Shown here in pieces: positions 11,101 through 25,900 of a stretch of 64,000 nucleotides of DNA. Position numbers and translations under genes: made by a program. Below the pieces are notes generated by a model. It ran no database searches. It was not told where the DNA came from and was given only the letters and a program-made list of their open reading frames with translations. Origin of the DNA: Halichondria panicea (Eukaryota > Porifera > Demospongiae > Suberitida > Halichondriidae). The stretch covers positions 2,903,501 through 2,967,500 of the forward strand of contig NC_087387.1 in the NCBI RefSeq assembly GCF_963675165.1. Direction: 5' to 3'. The first letter of the stretch is position 1; every line of letters starts with the position of its first letter.

Positions 11101-14100
11101 ATCCTAGCATAGTACATTTGTTCTGTTGTCAGGCGCGTGATATTGGTTGGACACTAAAAATTACCCATGCAATGTCCTTAGTATTAGATCCCATTTGAGT
11201 GTATTTAGCAGGGAACTATGAGCTATAGTACCGGTACTATAGATTGCTCTGGGCTACAAACTACAACATTGTACATTGTATTGTGAGTTACAAGAAGATA
11301 CACATGTAATAACATGAAAATTATTGTAGCTAAGTCCTTTGTCTAGTAATATAATAACAGAACTAGAATGAAAGAGAGAAGCTCTAGTTTCTTTTTTGGC
11401 TTTGTTCGAGAGTAGTATAGGAGACGCTCGTTTTTTGGGCAGTGTGCTGTGCTTTTTTGCTGCAAGGCTGCATGGGGGAGGAGCTGGATGTATGGAAGTG
11501 CTGGGATTCTAGCTTTGGCTTCTTCCTAAATTAAGTTCCTTTTGCTTTGTTCAAGAGTAGTATAGGAGCCGCTCGTTTGCTGGGCTTGTTTGCTGCAAAT
11601 TATAGCTTAGGTGTCTTCCTTTCGCTTTGTGAGAGTAGTACGAGCCGCTCGTTTCTTGGGAAGTGTGCTGGGCTTGTTTGTTTCGAAACTGGGGGAGGAG
11701 CTGGATGTTTCTGTTTTGTGGGTGGAGCTAAGACTATAATTTTGTCCATAAAACTGAGGTGAAGGAACAGGGTTGACTTGAATAGAGACCACAGATTTAG
11801 TAGAGACATAGAGATGCCAACTTTAGATATTAGTTTCAAAAGAATAATGATGCAGTTGCTAGGTTGGCTGTTTATATAGGTTGACTGTTGCTAAGCTAGT
11901 GGATTTCTAGTAGCCAATAGGTTTTGGGATCTAAATCAGTTAGAACATGTGCATTCGGTATCTATGGTTATAGTGTCCCTCATCCCTCGGGCTAAAGCCC
12001 TCGAGCTTTGGGACACTATAACACATAGATACCTCATGCCCATGTTCTAACTATAACATAGAAATCGAGGGTTAAGAAAGTTAAGGTAATGCTTAACTCA
12101 TAAAATAGAAGCTATAATTATTATACGTTTAGCTTGTACATTGAACAAATACACATGGCTGATATGAAATGTTTTAATGCTCATACACATTAAAATTATA
12201 ACTATGACCTTTGACCTTCACATGCTATAGGACACTATGACCGAGCAAGTAGTTAAATGGCCAGTCAAAAATAGGCTAATTGCTCGGAAATTCACTGGTG
12301 ACCTACTGTTATTCATACCTCTGCTCAAACTACCTATAGTTATTTTTCCCTAAGCTACAGATGCACTAAATTAATTAAGCACATGATTCAGCACTTTGCC
12401 CTATTCAGACCATCCCTGACGAGGCAAATTCGTGGTGGTAATGGTGGCCTCCTGAGGTGTGGTAAGGGAACAACCTGGGAAGGTGGACAGAGAGTGCCAG
12501 CCATTGCTTGGTGGCCGGGTATGATCAGGACAGGAAAAACAATGGAGGTATAATAATTTTGTTTCCAGCACTTCTTCATAATTAAGCTTTAAAACTCAAC
12601 ATATTTTAGCATAATTAATTTTTTTTATATTATTTGCTTTCTGGACGGTTTTTTCTTTCTTAAAGTTAAAGTTACATGTACAGGAAGTATCTATAATTAT
12701 AGTTCAATTTCAAAGCATATCGTCTGCAGTTCTGTTTATTTACATGTATGTTAGCTACCTGTACACTGTCCGTCATGCAATAATAGTTTAGATCATGAAC
12801 GCTTTTGCTCACTTTGCAAGTCTTGAATTTAGGTTGCTGCGACAGTGGATGTTTTTCCTACTGTGATGAAGCTAGTCGGAGGGAAACTGCCCAATGTTAC
12901 TATGGATGGGGTGGACATGGCTCCAATTCTTTTCAACAATCAAAAGGTACTTAAACTGTCACTGACGTGCTTAGCTACAATGTGTGTGAATTGCTTCCGG
13001 TTTGCAGAGCAACAGAGATTTCTATATCCACTATCCTACAAATCCAAACAAGACTCTTGGTGTCTATGCTGTCAGGTGGCAGCAGTACAAGGCACACTAT
13101 TACTCTCACGGGTGAGTTCTAATACACAATTATATATACATTGTGCTTATTGCATGTGCAACAGGCCTATTGCTGTAAACGAAATAATTATAGTTTTGTC
13201 CATTCATCTTTTGTATAGAGGGCTATGTCCAGACTTCTACCCTGACACGGTATGTCGTGGCAACTACTCCCTTCACTCATACGACCCTCCCCTTCTTTAT
13301 AACCTTCATAACGATCCTAGTGAGATTTATGCACTGGATGTCAAAGAGTACACTGATGTTATAAAAGAAATTGAAATGGTGAGTGCATGTGCATGGTATA
13401 ACTATGGAAGTCTTACCGTATGTATACTGTGATTTGCATGCAGCTCGCTTGGAATAAACAAAAACAGCTTACATATAAGACCTTCGATTGAGTAGTGCCA
13501 TGATTTACTTATGTAAACCGTTACACTTCTTAACCCAAGGCGCTTAGACTGCCACGGGTTATATAGTAATCTGTTGCCTTGTTTGTCTGTTTTGTTTGCC
13601 TGTGTACTCTGAGTCTGCTTATCTGGCTGCCAAAACGCCTCGTTGGTTCATAGATTGAAGAGTTACGTAGATTGAAGAGTTAGAGGGATTGGAAATTTCT
13701 CTTTTTACTGGGTGTGGTCAGTCATTAGCACGTGGCTCACAGACTAGGCGTGTTATAAATTGCTGAAAAAGATGATGTCTCGAGGAAACACATTTTGAGG
13801 GAGTTACCCCGGTAAAAATTTGTTAATAGCCTCGTTCATAGGGCGTAACGATAGTTTTGAGGCTCCATTGCAGATTCAATGTAAAAGCATCACGTGCACC
13901 ATTCCGTTGCCAATCCTTCAATCTATGGTTTATTAAAGCTTCGTTTCGAAGAATCTTACCTTGCACGTTAGTGCCTATAAGGTCGATCTTCCTCCTCTGG
14001 CAGTGTTGCATGTGCAGTACCAGGATGTCTATGAACTAGCCTCGATTCCAGGCCGATAAAAATACGGCCTGATACCTACCTATTGCATGGTGATAATGTG

Positions 14101-15547
14101 CATGCGTTAGTTTTTATTCTCCAGAATCTGGGGAATCCCCTTTTTCTTTCTCTTCTATCTATGTACATCAGCTTATAGCTCTCTATTGCGTTATTCCAGA
14201 AGGCTTTCACATTAGTCTGAAGCCAGAAGAGGCTCTCATCTACCTCTATGACGGTTGTGGTCAGGATTTAAGCTCTCTATTGCGTTGTTCCAGAAGGCTT
14301 TCACATTAGTCTGAAGCCAGAAGAGACTCTCATCTACCTCTATGACGGTTGTGTGGTCAGGATTTAAGCTCTCTATTGCGTTGTTCCAGAAGGCTTTCAC
14401 ATTAGTGTGAAGCCAGAAGAGGCTCTCATCTACCTCTATGACGGTTGTATGGTCAGGATTTACCTTGGATCTGTACAGGCTATGAGAAGTGTATGGTGCC
14501 TCAAACTGCTACTTGCGAAGACAACCCAGTTATAGGACCGTCCTAGACGTAGATGAGAGTCTTTTCTGTCTTAAAACTAGTGTTCAAGCCTTCTAGACCA
14601 GCGCAATAGACGGCATAAGCCACAGCTTCACAGAACTCAGTCATGGAGATAAAGTATTACGGAACATATTTTTAGTAAAAACAGACTAATTTCCGGTGTA
14701 ATTTACTAATGTTTTACGTTCTACCTATATTCTAGGTAATTTGAAGCATGTGCGCACTATCACACGCATGCAATAGGTACCAGACCGTATTTTAATGCGG
14801 CCTGGAATCGAAGCTATCTATGAACCTACTGTATCCCATACCATCTGGCCAGCAGGAGTCTATCCATAGACCAAGGGGAGCACGTCATCATGTTACGCTC
14901 AGTCATGTGACAATTATTGAATTCCTTTGGGTCAAGGTGTGTAAAAGCTGATTACTGTAGTGCAAGAGGTGGAGAGCACCGAAGAAGATATTAACAGTGG
15001 GCCAACCTCCTCTGCTCATATAAATCATAACCCTTTTCTAGCTTGTTACGCGGGAAATTGGGAAAGTGTCGAAAATTTCCTCATACTTATAATTATGTAT
15101 AGAATTTATTTTGCGCCTATGCGACTGATGCACCTGTATTGTTAATTGAGCGCACATTAGGTGAATGACGCACGTCCAGCCTCCTCTCCCATAAACCATA
15201 GGTATTCCCAGGGAATTCTTACAACTGCCCTAGATAGCCATGATGTTATGCTACATTATGTCTATATACGTACATGTTATTTATAAATTTTGCTCTTAAT
15301 ACTCCACAACCCTACTACCGATATTGATACTGTCACTGATGTGATTTGTCTGAGCGGGGATTGTTTAACAAATTTAATATTTCAGGTGAAAGCCAACTTT
15401 GAGGCAGGTATGGTGTGGGGAGAAAGTCAAATGGACAGGGGAAAGAACTCATCCTATGACCCGTGTGCCAAGCCTGGTTGCACTCCATTCCCTGCCTGTT
15501 GTACCACTAACTCATTCATTGAGCCAAACATGAGTTTACTTGTGTAG
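8180..15547 (+). CDS. Arylsulfatase (ARSA/GALNS-like), tandem copy 1, 11 exons
   Basis: Exons: 8180-8287, 8975-9179, 10014-10153, 10201-10282, 10345-10461, 10542-10749, 12409-12547, 12833-12946, 13008-13111, 13219-13378 and 15386-15547. The spliced frame is open for about 512 residues, the usual arylsulfatase length. A short signal-like N-terminus ([20 protein letters not shown]) precedes [15 protein letters not shown], which carries metal-binding Asp residues. CSPSR, with Cys about 75, is the site converted to formylglycine. [20 protein letters not shown] and FFTSDNG complete the active site. The enzyme should hydrolyse sulfate esters in the lysosome or secretory pathway. Compared with copy 2, exon 4 has lost two cysteines (Tyr at 10231-10233, Gly at 10273-10275) and one Asp. 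Intron 2 holds a LINE fragment and intron 10 a 780-bp transposon; neither breaks an exon. Confidence 0.92.
9330..9735 (+). pseudogene. Fragment of a LINE reverse transcriptase 3' region
   Basis: In intron 2 of sulfatase copy 1, the + strand encodes [20 protein letters not shown], then in another frame [20 protein letters not shown]. These match the conserved end of non-LTR reverse transcriptases (PHLEYA.VW.P and the Y..L..L.L.TL..RR block, CR1/Rex/L2-like). Stops and a frame change show it is dead. The corresponding intron of copy 2 lacks it, so it inserted after the duplication or was lost from copy 2. Confidence 0.75.
11388..11720. repeat. Three imperfect tandem units in sulfatase copy 1 intron 6
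   Basis: Three diverged units share GCTTTGTTCGAGAGTAGTA, CCGCTCGTTT and GGGGGAGGAGCTGGATG blocks. They begin near 11398, 11538 and 11625. Both strands have short open frames here, but they are products of the repeat and have no recognisable homology. Confidence 0.55.
11939..12051. mobile_element. 113-bp foldback element
   Basis: GTTAGAACATG at the left end pairs with CATGTTCTAAC at the right. The internal GGTATCTATGGTTATAGTGTCCC arm pairs imperfectly with GGGACACTATAACACATAG, leaving a short loop. This is a near-complete hairpin, typical of a small foldback MITE. It lies in intron 6 of sulfatase copy 1. Confidence 0.65.
14037..14816. mobile_element. 780-bp inverted-repeat element (TAGCCTCGATTCC ends), 9-bp target duplication
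   Basis: The element starts TAGCCTCGATTCCAGGCCG and ends in the inverse, with one mismatch near the tip. TCTATGAAC is duplicated at 14028-14036 and 14817-14825. The left arm holds three tandem units of about 95 bp (from about 14178) containing TTGCGTTGTTCCAGAAGG and GGCTCTCATCTACCTC; the right arm holds one inverted, diverged unit (about 14530-14612). There is no coding capacity. It sits in intron 10 of sulfatase copy 1. Confidence 0.9.
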
Positions 15548-17580
15548 TCGTGGTGTACTGTAGACACTGTCTTACTAACATGTATAGACCTATATTATAG
15601 TATTAGCTCACTTATGAAGTCTGTACTTCATTATATCGTTTTCGTGTGGCTATTTGTGCATGGATAATTTATATATTGTTTTTGAACACATACATAATTA
15701 TGAGAAACAGATTGAACACATTCTATGTATGAGAAACAGATTGAACACATTCTATGCATGATAAACAGATTGAACACATTCTATGCATGAGAAACAGATT
15801 GAACACATTCTATGCATGAGAAACAAATTGAACACATTCTATGCATGAGAAACAGATTGAACACATTCTATGCATGAGAAACAGATTGAACACATTCTAC
15901 ACATTCTATGCATGATAAACAGATTGAACACATTCTATGCATGTGCTTCGGCTATGGCTTGTAGAGATGGGTGTGGGTCAATGGCTGTGCACAAACTAAC
16001 CATCGATTTTATGCCTTGCTGCTGCCTCGATGGAAGTATGTGTGGCCTCTAAAAGCTGCACTCTGGTCAACTAAGCTGCTTAGCAAGCATGTAGACTATT
16101 GTAGAGCTTGTGTCCACTTGTAAAGTGCCTGTGTACACAAATGGCTTGCTGCTTCCTCTTCGAAAATATTCTATGGCTACCAAGATAGTCCAGAGGGTCT
16201 ACCAATGGATACTACTCAGTCCTACATGCTGTATAGCTTGTTTTAAACCTTTTTTTTTAAGTGTCCTAATTGAACAGCTCAGCAGAACTTCAAAGGATAA
16301 TCGCATTCATGATACTATCCAATCTGCCACAGAATCCAATATCATGCAACATTCACAAGTGGATAACACGCTCCCTCCCAGATTGTTGTTGTAAAATTTA
16401 CAACAATTTGACCAGTAAAAAGTTAAGTGGGTTACTTTATCTTGATGAATTTAGATACCTGCCAATTCTCTAGCCTCTCTAAAATAAAAATCAGCCTGGG
16501 AACGAGGCTACCAATTCTCATGAAATGTTTCCCAAGCAAGCAAGCAATTAAAATTTCGACTACATGTCAGCAGCAAAAACGTTTTAACAACTGCATGACC
16601 ACAGCAGCTGCTAACCTTGTTACCAGGCCGAAAAATAAAAATCAGCCTGAGGACGAGTATGGCTTTAGTACTGCAAAAATTATGCGGTTATAGGTACACT
16701 CTACATAACAGCTTTTGCAAATACAGTGTAGCACTTACTATCTTACGTCTGACTAGTGAGCTGACGTCAAACTTGTGGTGAAATGTTTGCTTAGTAGTAG
16801 ATTTTTTGAGTTAGCCTCTATTTATGCTCAGTGTCTTTGCTGATATGGTATTCATATTCCTCACATTCACTTAATTATACCAGGATCGAGTACATTAAGG
16901 GTGGATTGAGTGAGGTAACATACAGATACTTACTCTGTCTATTTAAAATGGTTTTACGGGTCTATTTGCTGGTACACTACAGCATACGTTAATATTTCTT
17001 GATTGTTTGTTGATGAAAATGAATGAATGCCTCTTTGAAGTAGATACCGCCTGTCTATTGGTTTATCTGTCCACCCACCTGTGTGGTACAAAAGATTATG
17101 CCAAGCTTTGAAAGAATTAGAGAGGCTTGTACTTGTTGATTGTTTTATTGAAGGAAATAAAATGGCTCTTTGAAAGTGAGTAGACACCACCTGTCCATTA
17201 GCAAGAGCACTCATATGTGAGACAGAGCATTCTGAGTATTTTGGTCGGCTTCTGTTATGATTGTCGGTAACAAGCCAATAAAAGCAATCTTAAGAATTAA
17301 CTTGGAATTGCCATGGCCTGCAAAATGCAAATCCTTATGATTATATACACTGTGCAACTGTTTCTGGTGGACACAACGTTATTGCTGTAGAGAAAAGACT
17401 AAAACCACCAAGTTGGTTCAAATGGCCAGTTGTACGGTACATCAAATCTCCTCATGACTAGTGATTGCGATGGTAGCTCAGCTAACTTGTTGCTTGCTTC
17501 ATTTTGGCAAAATGATGAGCTAAAACTCGTACGTATTATTATAGGGCCTGTACTAGTACTGTCAAAATTGAATTTTTTCC
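15548..17580. other. Intergenic region between sulfatase copy 1 and the propeller-EGF gene
   Basis: Apart from the minisatellite listed separately, this is 3' flank of the segmental duplication up to about 17200. Fragments resembling transposon ends occur near 16490 and 16620 (AAAATAAAAATCAGCCTG, twice). A minus-strand open frame at 17399-17584 begins only at a TTG and has no recognisable homology; it could overlap an alternative last exon of the minus-strand gene. Confidence 0.4.
15709..15945. repeat. 29-bp minisatellite, about eight units
   Basis: The unit is ATTGAACACATTCTATGCAT followed by GAGAAACAG. The copies are nearly perfect, with two carrying GATAAACAG and one partial duplication (ACATTCTACACATTC) near 15890. 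It begins about 160 bp after the stop of sulfatase copy 1 and has no counterpart after copy 2. Confidence 0.85.
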
Positions 17581-19663
<2,083 letters not shown>

Positions 19664-19920
19664 TGTTGTTTCTTTTTGATTTCACAGTTTTATAATTGTT
19701 GGCAGTTTAATTTCTAGTTGACTCTGCCTTGATTTTATAGCTTCAGTTTGCACGGGGATGTGATCTAGCGCGCGGGTATGGACCCCTGATTTCGGGGGGG
19801 CCTAATTATTAGCGCGATCTACTTAATTTAGCGCAAATTCACTAAAATTAGCTAAAATTAGCTTCAGCCACTCCCACTGAAAGCTACACCACAAACAACG
19901 AGGACAAACAAGTATTAAAA

Positions 19921-22900
19921 ATGTGTGCTTTTGTGTGGATGTGCAGGCTCACTTGCTTGATCCTGCTAATAGACTATGGAGCATCTAAGGCTGTGGCCAA
20001 GCCTAATGTCATTCTGCTCTTTGCAGATGATGTAAGTTTTACCTACAAATTGAGGAGATACATCCCTGAAAATTAAAGCTTTCATGCAGCGCAGTACGTT
20101 ACCATTTTTAACTTTAACCTGTACAAATATTTGGCAAACAATTTTTTTAGCGCATTGATTTTTAGTAGCAGCTACACTGTTAACGAGAGTGTATGCATAC
20201 TGATAGAACCTTTATAATAATAACTGCTGCAACCTGTGTCAAGAGCACCCCCCTAAGCTAAAAATTTATTACTTGTTTATCTGGAAGCTATTCATATTGA
20301 AACGGTGAGCAGCACTAGCTATTCAGATTGAAAGCTAGCAATTGCATGTCTCATGATTTAGACCACACCTTTAAAATGTTGTCATGCGCAGGAAAAGAAG
20401 GTGTGGCTTCCGGTGCATGGACGTATAAAATGTTCGCGTGCTCTCAGCACCCTCCTACAGCATTTCCTAGAAACGCCACAGGAGGGTATAATTAACTATA
20501 ATGGAGTGAAATACTGATGCTTGGGCACATACAATTGTTGCATGTGCAGGCAATACCCAGATATACTGCAGAATTTCACACAACTCAAATGGGATGTAGT
20601 GTAAGTGTAGTTACCCCGTGCATACGTAGCGCACAGCAGGGGTAGAGTGGTTGGTGTGTGCGTTGGTTTGTGTGTGTGCGTGCGTGCGTGCGTGACAACT
20701 TTCATGAACTACTTAATTGCTAATGAGACAGTAGTTGAAAAATAATAGGCTAGTTGTAGTTGAAACTTGTAGACGATCTTCGAAGGTGACAAAAACAATG
20801 TTTTCTTGATCTAATCGTTTCTTTATAGATTCATGATCATTCTCGATTCACGATCATTCCCCATACTGATAATGCTTGTTACAGTAAAAGTTATCATATT
20901 CGTTTTTGCCACTGTGCAATGAAGCTCAACGCACGGGGTGAATCCTCTATGAGCATCTTGTTATGTGTTGTTGCTATACTATAATAATGTAGTAGTTATT
21001 TCTCCTCCAACTCATTAAATCATTTGGTGCTAGAGGTCAGAAAGCTTTTGGAAACATCCAATTTGGGAGCCTAGGGTGGAATTAGTCTCATAAATTATCC
21101 GCTCCCTGGAGAAACCGTCTGAGCACTTTAGTCTGAACTTTTTTGGCCAGATCGGAATTCCGACCTAACCAATCAGATCAAGGATTCAGAATGACAAGAA
21201 GCGTATGCGTTCTATACAGTAGGATGCATTTATAGCTAGCGCTATAGTCAGCCTAACTGTGGCTACTGTTAGCCAGTCACAGTAAGTTGAGTTGACTGCA
21301 CTAGTGCTGCTGAGCAACTTTTTCTTGTTCTTTTAGCAACGTTCTTGCATGGAGCAAGCCAAACAAAAATTCATAGCTGCTAGTCAAGCGTTCGCGGTTG
21401 ACCTTTTACATGCGTTGGTTTTGACACTGATGTAATGACATTAACATTCCATTGTGGAATGACCTCTGGACTAAAGTGCTCAGACGGTCTCTCCTGAGAG
21501 CGGCTGATTCATGAGACTCGGGTGGAATAATGCTTGAAATTGTGTCTTCTGCTCCTAACAAAACGAGCTGCTTTGCAGATATAGAGTGGTACATCCCAAA
21601 GTCTGTATAATTATTGCAGTATCCGGAATAGACTATACGATAATTATAACCGTTTGTGTCCGAGCATCAAGTTTGCAATTTTTCCGCTTTGATCATGGGC
21701 TTGGCCGAAATTGGCAAAATAATGAGTGATATGACTATAGCATTATTTTAATTTGCATATATTTCTAGCTTGGCTATGGTGATTTGACAATGTATGGCCA
21801 TCCAACCTCAACTAATCCCAACTTGGAGAAAATGGCTTCTGAAGGCTTACTCTTCACTCAGTTCTACTCAGCCAGTCCAGTGTGCAGTCCATCGCGAGCT
21901 GCTCTGCTCACAGGACGATACCAGACTCGCAGTGGAGTGTATCCCGGAGTGTTTGGCAGCAACAGCGTTGGAGGTGTGTAGCAAACAGTCATATTATCAG
22001 TGTAAGGTGTTATTATAATAATTATTCATGAATGGTATTGCATGACGTATATTTGGCGACGAACAAGACTTAGCGAATCTAGGTGAGGGTCACCAAATTA
22101 GTGACTCACCAATTACATTCTCATGTCATTATTATATAATGTTCACTAAATGTACCTGCTACCGTATAGCTGGTAATTTTCGTGGGGAAAAATATTCGTG
22201 GTTTTCGTGGTTGGAGGTCTGACCACGAATATTTTACCCACGAATGAAGCGACCTTGCCTACCTTTACCTACAATCCAAGCATCAACCACAAAAATATTA
22301 TCCACGAAATGTCTCAATATTGCTGAACCACGAATATTTTGTCCCCCGAAAATTACCCGCTATACAGTATATACGGTATAATTATGTGCCTCAAGGCGTA
22401 GCCGCCACGGGGAATACGATAAAGCTGACTGTGTGTATCTGTCGATCTGCCTATCCCAGCTGTAAATGTTGCAACGCAACAAAAACCAACAGCTTTTTAT
22501 ACAGGCCTCTAGCCACATTCTTGGTACGTGGATTTGCAAACTAATGTTTCTTTCTTGCTACAGTGAAGGCTGTTTGCAGTCTCTCAGAATTGTTTGCAAC
22601 ATCATCTGTTTGCACAAACTTTCTTTTGAACTTACAAGTTATATAAAAAATATTATGTAGCCTTGCACTAAGCGATAGCTGTTTGTTAGCTACAACGTCT
22701 AGAGTCAGAAAAGAGCTGCAAAGCTGTATAGTACTGCCAGAAGCAACATCCATTGTGAACTCTGACATATTTGCAGATCCACCCCCTTTTTTAATTTTAT
22801 TCATTGACAGGAAATGCATAATCATCTATGCTTCTATCCAGAGGAGGAATGCCAGTGTTAAAAGGTCACTAATTAAAACACCACGTGGCCCAATGTTTTA

Positions 22901-25900
22901 CATGTAAAACTGAGTTTACCCTCGCGCCCCTGAGTTTATGCACCATCACTAGCTTGATCCTCTTTATAATCACAACAGGAATCAGTTGAGCTATCGCGCC
23001 CCAGAGGAATCAGCTTGAGAGAGGAGATCCAGGATTTAATTGAAACCTTTGAGTTTTTATTGCATTCTTCGAAACCACAAGATATGGAAAATAGCCTGCC
23101 GTGGCTAGAGAATAAATTTTGATATACTGGCTTGCTGCACTGGATAGATCTAGGTATATTAAGCTTTCTAAGCAGGCAAATAAAGAACAGAAGCGCTATA
23201 TAAGCTGCTATATGCAGCAAAGGTCAAGAACCCAGAACAAGAATGTTTAATCCTTCATTAAACGTGACCCTATTGACCCTGGCGTTCCTCCTCTGGCTTC
23301 TATCCTTGAAGATCATCTCTATCCATCAGAATCCTCTTCCATAAACTTTTTAACCAAAGCAAAACATGCCTCAAGGCATTAAGCACTTGGGATATTGTCT
23401 TTAGTTTCTGGTCAGATTTAACAGTGCCTATGCCTGATTATCGTCCTATCATGTTACACTTGAACATAATGCAATTGTAGGACTTCCTTTGAATGAGACT
23501 ACGATAGCTGAAGGCCTAAAGGCTGAAGGCTATAACACCAGTATCATCGGCAAGTGGCACCTGGGAGTGGGCAAGGACAATGAGTATCTCCCAACAAGGC
23601 AGGGCTTCGACTCGTATCTGGTAAGACTTTTATTTGTACTGTATTTTAGTATTGTTTGAATTCTGTTTTAATTTACAGGGAATACCATTTTCTCATGACA
23701 TGTGCCCGTGCTTGGTATGTTTCTATCCCAATGCGCCTTGCTTTGATAAGTGCCGAACAGGTAAGTTGTATGTATTACGTTGTATCTTATTGTGACATTC
23801 CCGCTGCTTTTATAGGAGAGTCTCCCTGCCCTCTGTTCCAAAATGAGAAAATAGTCCAGCAACCAGCAGACTTTCTTCAACTGACAGAAAATTATGTCAA
23901 GGGAGCAGAGTCATTTATCAAAACCAATGCCAGTATGTTAGCCTCACAATTCACCACAGAATTCTGCAGTTTAACATCATGCAGCCCTGCATGCCCCTAT
24001 TATAGTATTACAATTCCTCTTTTAACAGACAAGAAGGCGCCATTCTTTCTGTATATGGCTTTCCAACACACCCATCATCCGCAATTTGCCAGCAAAACTT
24101 TCACCAACTCCAGTGTCCGAGGTAAGTTTGGAGATGCCCTCAATGAACTGGACTGGGCTGTGGGACAAGTATTCCAATTTATTGAAGACGCCGGGGTGAA
24201 AGATAACACGTTTGTCTTCTTTACTTCTGATAACGGGTGAGCAGTTGTTAAGCTACAATTAAGAGGCTGTACCTACGTCTATATATAATTATAATGTCAT
24301 AAAAGCTTTCATGATACTAATAGATCAGTATGTTACAATCCAGACTCATTCCCCCCCCCCCTCCCCCACTGACACACCACCAGCATTATTGTATATAGCT
24401 AGAAACGTTTTGTATGTAAGCAACGGACTATGCAACTATTAAAATTATAGAGCACATCTTGATTGCCCTGACAAGTTGTCCTAGCGTAATACATTTTGTT
24501 CTGCCATCAGGTGATATTGGTTGGACACTATAAAAATTACCCATGCAATGCCCTTAGTAATCTCTATAAAAATTCAGGGTTTACGAAAGTTAAGGTAATG
24601 ATTAGCTCAAAAATTAGAAGCTATGTATTATGTTTAGGCCTGCATGCAGCTCTTGTACATTGAACAAGACACATGGCTGATATGATAGTGCATGCGCATC
24701 ATAACTATGACATTTAACCTTCAATATTTGCATGCTAGGACACTATGACCAAGCAAGTAGTTAAATGGCCGGTAATAGACTAATTGCTCCAAAATTCACC
24801 GGTGACTGGCTGTTATTTATACTTTTGCTTGAACTACTAAATGCCATTATACATCTTAGTTCCTGTTACCCTAAGCTACAGGTACATAATTTTGCAATTT
24901 GACCTATTCAGACCATCCTTACTGAGGCAAATTCGTGGTGGTAATGCTGGCCTCCTGAGGTGTGGTAAGGGAACAACCTGGGAAGGTGGACAGAGAGTGC
25001 CAGCCATTGCTTGGTGGCCGGGTATGATCAGGACCGGAAAAACAATGGAGGTATGCATAAACTTTATTTTGGTTTCTGGACGTTTGTCCTATAGGAGTTT
25101 CATAGTTTGTTCAATTACAATTCTGTTTGTTACTATAGTATTGTTAAAATTAGGTATGCTACCTGTACACTGTCTGTCACAATACTATATAGGTACCGAA
25201 TGTTTTGTGAGTACCAAACATATGCGAACTTTGTGAGGGTATCAATTCGCAACCATAAAATCGCAAAACCTAAATTACTACTGGTACACACGATTGCTAG
25301 TTAGATCGCAAAAGCTCAATTTTTCTGCTGATTTGGCTCATTCGCAAAGGTTTTTCACACGCAAAATATGTTAGTAATACTGTATGGTTCAGCTTTTGCT
25401 CACTGCATGTGCAATTAGGTTGCTGCGACAGTGGATGTTTTTCCTACTTTGATGAATTTAGTAGGAGGGAAACTGCCCAATGTTACTATGGATGGGGTGG
25501 ACATGGCTCCAATTCTCTTCAACAACCAGAAGGTACTTAAACTGTGACGTGCTACTTCAATGTGTGTGAATCGCTTCCGACTTTCAGAGCAACAGAGATT
25601 TCTATATCCACTATCCTACAAACCCAGACAAGACTCTTGGTGTCTATGCTGTCAGGTGGCAGCAGTACAAGGCACACTATCACTCTCATGGGTGAGTTCT
25701 AATACTCAGTTATATATACGTTCTGCTTATTGCAAGTGCAACAGGCCTATTGCTGTAAACGAAATAATTATAGTCTCTCCATTCGTCTTTTATCAATTTA
25801 TGTATAGAGGGCTGTGTCCAGACTTCTACCCTGATACGATGTGTCGGAGCAACTACTCCCTTCACTCATACGACCCTCCTCTTCTTTATAACCTCCATAA

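Larger units (their letters stand above)
8132..17200. repeat. Segmental duplication, copy 1 (sulfatase unit)
   Basis: This segment matches about 19860-29620 in direct orientation. Homology starts just before the sulfatase ATG (TCAGCCACTCCCACTGAAAG, near 8138 and 19863), covers all eleven exons, and can still be followed 3' of the genes (near 16530 and 27680, and near 17070 and 29590). Introns differ by several independent transposon insertions. The propeller-EGF gene lies between the two copies and is not duplicated. Confidence 0.8.

Noticed and set aside
11600-11839. Minus-strand frame near 11.6-11.8 kb as a gene
   Set aside because: It lies in a diverged tandem repeat inside a sulfatase intron, overlaps frames on both strands and resembles no family.
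15709-15945. CRISPR array
   Set aside because: The 29-bp units follow one another without spacers, so it is a minisatellite; the genome is eukaryotic.
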